Shown here in pieces: positions 63,335 through 64,000 of a DNA stretch of 64,000 nucleotides. This DNA is from Mangrovivirga halotolerans (lineage in GTDB: Bacteria; Bacteroidota; Bacteroidia; Cytophagales; Cyclobacteriaceae). The stretch covers positions 434,001-498,000 of the forward strand of contig NZ_JAPFQN010000002.1 of the NCBI RefSeq assembly GCF_026241165.1. Reading direction: 5' to 3'. The notes beneath the pieces are model-generated. The model had not been told where the DNA came from, searched no databases, and saw nothing but the letters and a program-made list of their open reading frames with translations. A program made the position numbers and the translations under genes. Numbering within the stretch: position 1 is the first letter of the stretch; each line of letters begins with the position of its first letter.

Positions 63335-64000
63335 GTACCAGGCCATTTTTTTACTGGCATTACTAACACTGACATCTTGTAATAAAAAATTTTCTGATCT
63401 CAACTTTAATTTTGGAAAGAAAAAAAAGCTAAAGGTTGAAACTCTGGAATTTGATTACCTCAAAGCAAAAGGTAAAATAAAACTGGAAACTGATGCCAAC
63501 GAAACAAATGCTACTGTCAATATCAGGGTAAAAAAAGATTCTTTGATCTGGATGTCTCTGGGTTCTGCAATAGGCATCGAAGGAGGTAGGGTTTTAATCA
63601 ACCGGGACTCCATGGTCATGATGAATCGTCTGGAAAAAAAATATCGTGTTTTCAGTTTTGACGAACTATCAGACAAATATAAGATCGAACTCGATTTTGA
63701 TATTGTGCAAGCTTTACTCTTAGGTGAAATGCCCGTGAAAGACTTGAAAGATGCTGAAGTTGAAAAAGAAGGTAATTTTTATAAGGTTTCTCAGGACTAT
63801 AATGACAAAGAGGTCGTTAATCTAGTGAATTCTGTAACTCTGAAATTAGAGAACATTACAATGATAGATACGCCGGTACCGAATAAGCTTAATGTGATTT
63901 ATAGAAATTTTAATTATCCCAAAGGGAAAAAGGTACCGATGGCATTCACGTCAATAATTTATCTTGAATATTATGAAGACAATGCTAAATTTACAGCTCA
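63324..64000 (+). CDS. DUF4292 lipoprotein (3' part cut by window edge)
   Basis: From ATG 63324 the frame is open to the window end (225 codons). It starts MKIKYQAIFLLALLTLTSC, a lipoprotein signal, then a Lys-rich stretch (KKKKLKVETLEFDYLKAK). The mature part is beta-rich with the LolA/LolB-like pattern of DUF4292: IRVKKDSLIWMSLGSAIGIEGGR, LINRDSMVMMNR and DFDIVQALLLGEMP. Such proteins may chaperone lipids or lipoproteins to the outer membrane. It overlaps the TPR gene by 11 bases. Confidence 0.87.
   Translation, partial: MKIKYQAIFLLALLTLTSCNKKFSDLNFNFGKKKKLKVETLEFDYLKAKGKIKLETDANETNATVNIRVKKDSLIWMSLGSAIGIEGGRVLINRDSMVMMNRLEKKYRVFSFDELSDKYKIELDFDIVQALLLGEMPVKDLKDAEVEKEGNFYKVSQDYNDKEVVNLVNSVTLKLENITMIDTPVPNKLNVIYRNFNYPKGKKVPMAFTSIIYLEYYEDNAKFTA

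Noticed and set aside
1-64000. Mobile elements, CRISPR arrays, tRNA or rRNA genes
   Set aside because: I looked for transposase or integrase genes, spaced direct repeats and cloverleaf-like stretches in the gaps and found none; gaps are short and mostly hold promoters and terminators.

Overview
The window looks like a low-GC chromosome segment from a gliding-type Bacteroidota, most probably Cytophagales. The evidence is the fused lpxC/fabZ gene, type IX secretion genes (porX, porT, a porE-like gene and a cargo protein with a C-terminal sorting domain), several families typical of the phylum (DUF4296, DUF4292, DUF5606, head-GIN/DUF2807), few Shine-Dalgarno sites, and -7 boxes of the Bacteroidota form TAnnTTTG. 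I see no rRNA, tRNA, CRISPR array, insertion sequence or prophage. Both ends cut genes: porX on the left, a DUF4292 lipoprotein on the right.

Layout. 1-6.7 kb: porX, a divergent HD phosphohydrolase, then the lipid A genes lpxD-lpxC/fabZ-lpxA with an orphan ABC ATPase and a lipocalin-like lipoprotein. 6.8-13.6 kb: mutS2 with a DUF4296 lipoprotein, then a DUF58/BatD-like/VWA module followed by a PLP-binding protein and DUF423. 13.7-25.2 kb: a signalling locus running CheR, CheB, membrane GAF protein, a large Cache-HAMP-GAF-PAS-PAS-PP2C phosphatase, SiaB-like kinase, SiaC-like phosphoprotein, a fused ABCG-type transporter and two exported proteins of unknown function. 25.3-29.7 kb (minus): an SDR enzyme, porT and ubiE/menG overlapping in one operon, and a PorE-like OmpA protein. 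29.9-38.3 kb: engB, DUF5606, fbp, an aspartate kinase, a fructosamine-kinase-like gene with an LMW phosphatase, and a peroxide-defence group (tpx divergent from a Fur/PerR-like regulator and a 2-Cys peroxiredoxin). 38.5-53.2 kb: waaA-rsgA, a three-gene surface-polysaccharide cassette (GNAT, flippase, GT2), then transport and housekeeping genes. 53.3-64 kb: pyruvate carboxylase, a type IX cargo protein, an enoyl-CoA hydratase, a second flippase, a sugar-nucleotidyltransferase, a TPR protein and the DUF4292 lipoprotein.

The most interesting part is 13.7-23.7 kb. It carries a Sia-type partner-switching core (PP2C phosphatase, HATPase-like kinase, SiaC with Thr at position 68) but no diguanylate cyclase nearby. 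In its place are receiver-less CheB and stand-alone CheR, with no recognisable chemoreceptor, and an ABC exporter-like protein with an unusual regulatory N-terminus. The coiled coil of the phosphatase carries a Glu-Glu pair in a chemoreceptor-like methylation context, so methylation could tune the phosphatase. That link is inference.

The rest of the window is mostly core-genome and tightly packed. Three convergent gene pairs have stop codons 0-2 bases apart. Several genes have a -7 box only 4-6 bases before the ATG, which suggests leaderless or nearly leaderless mRNAs.
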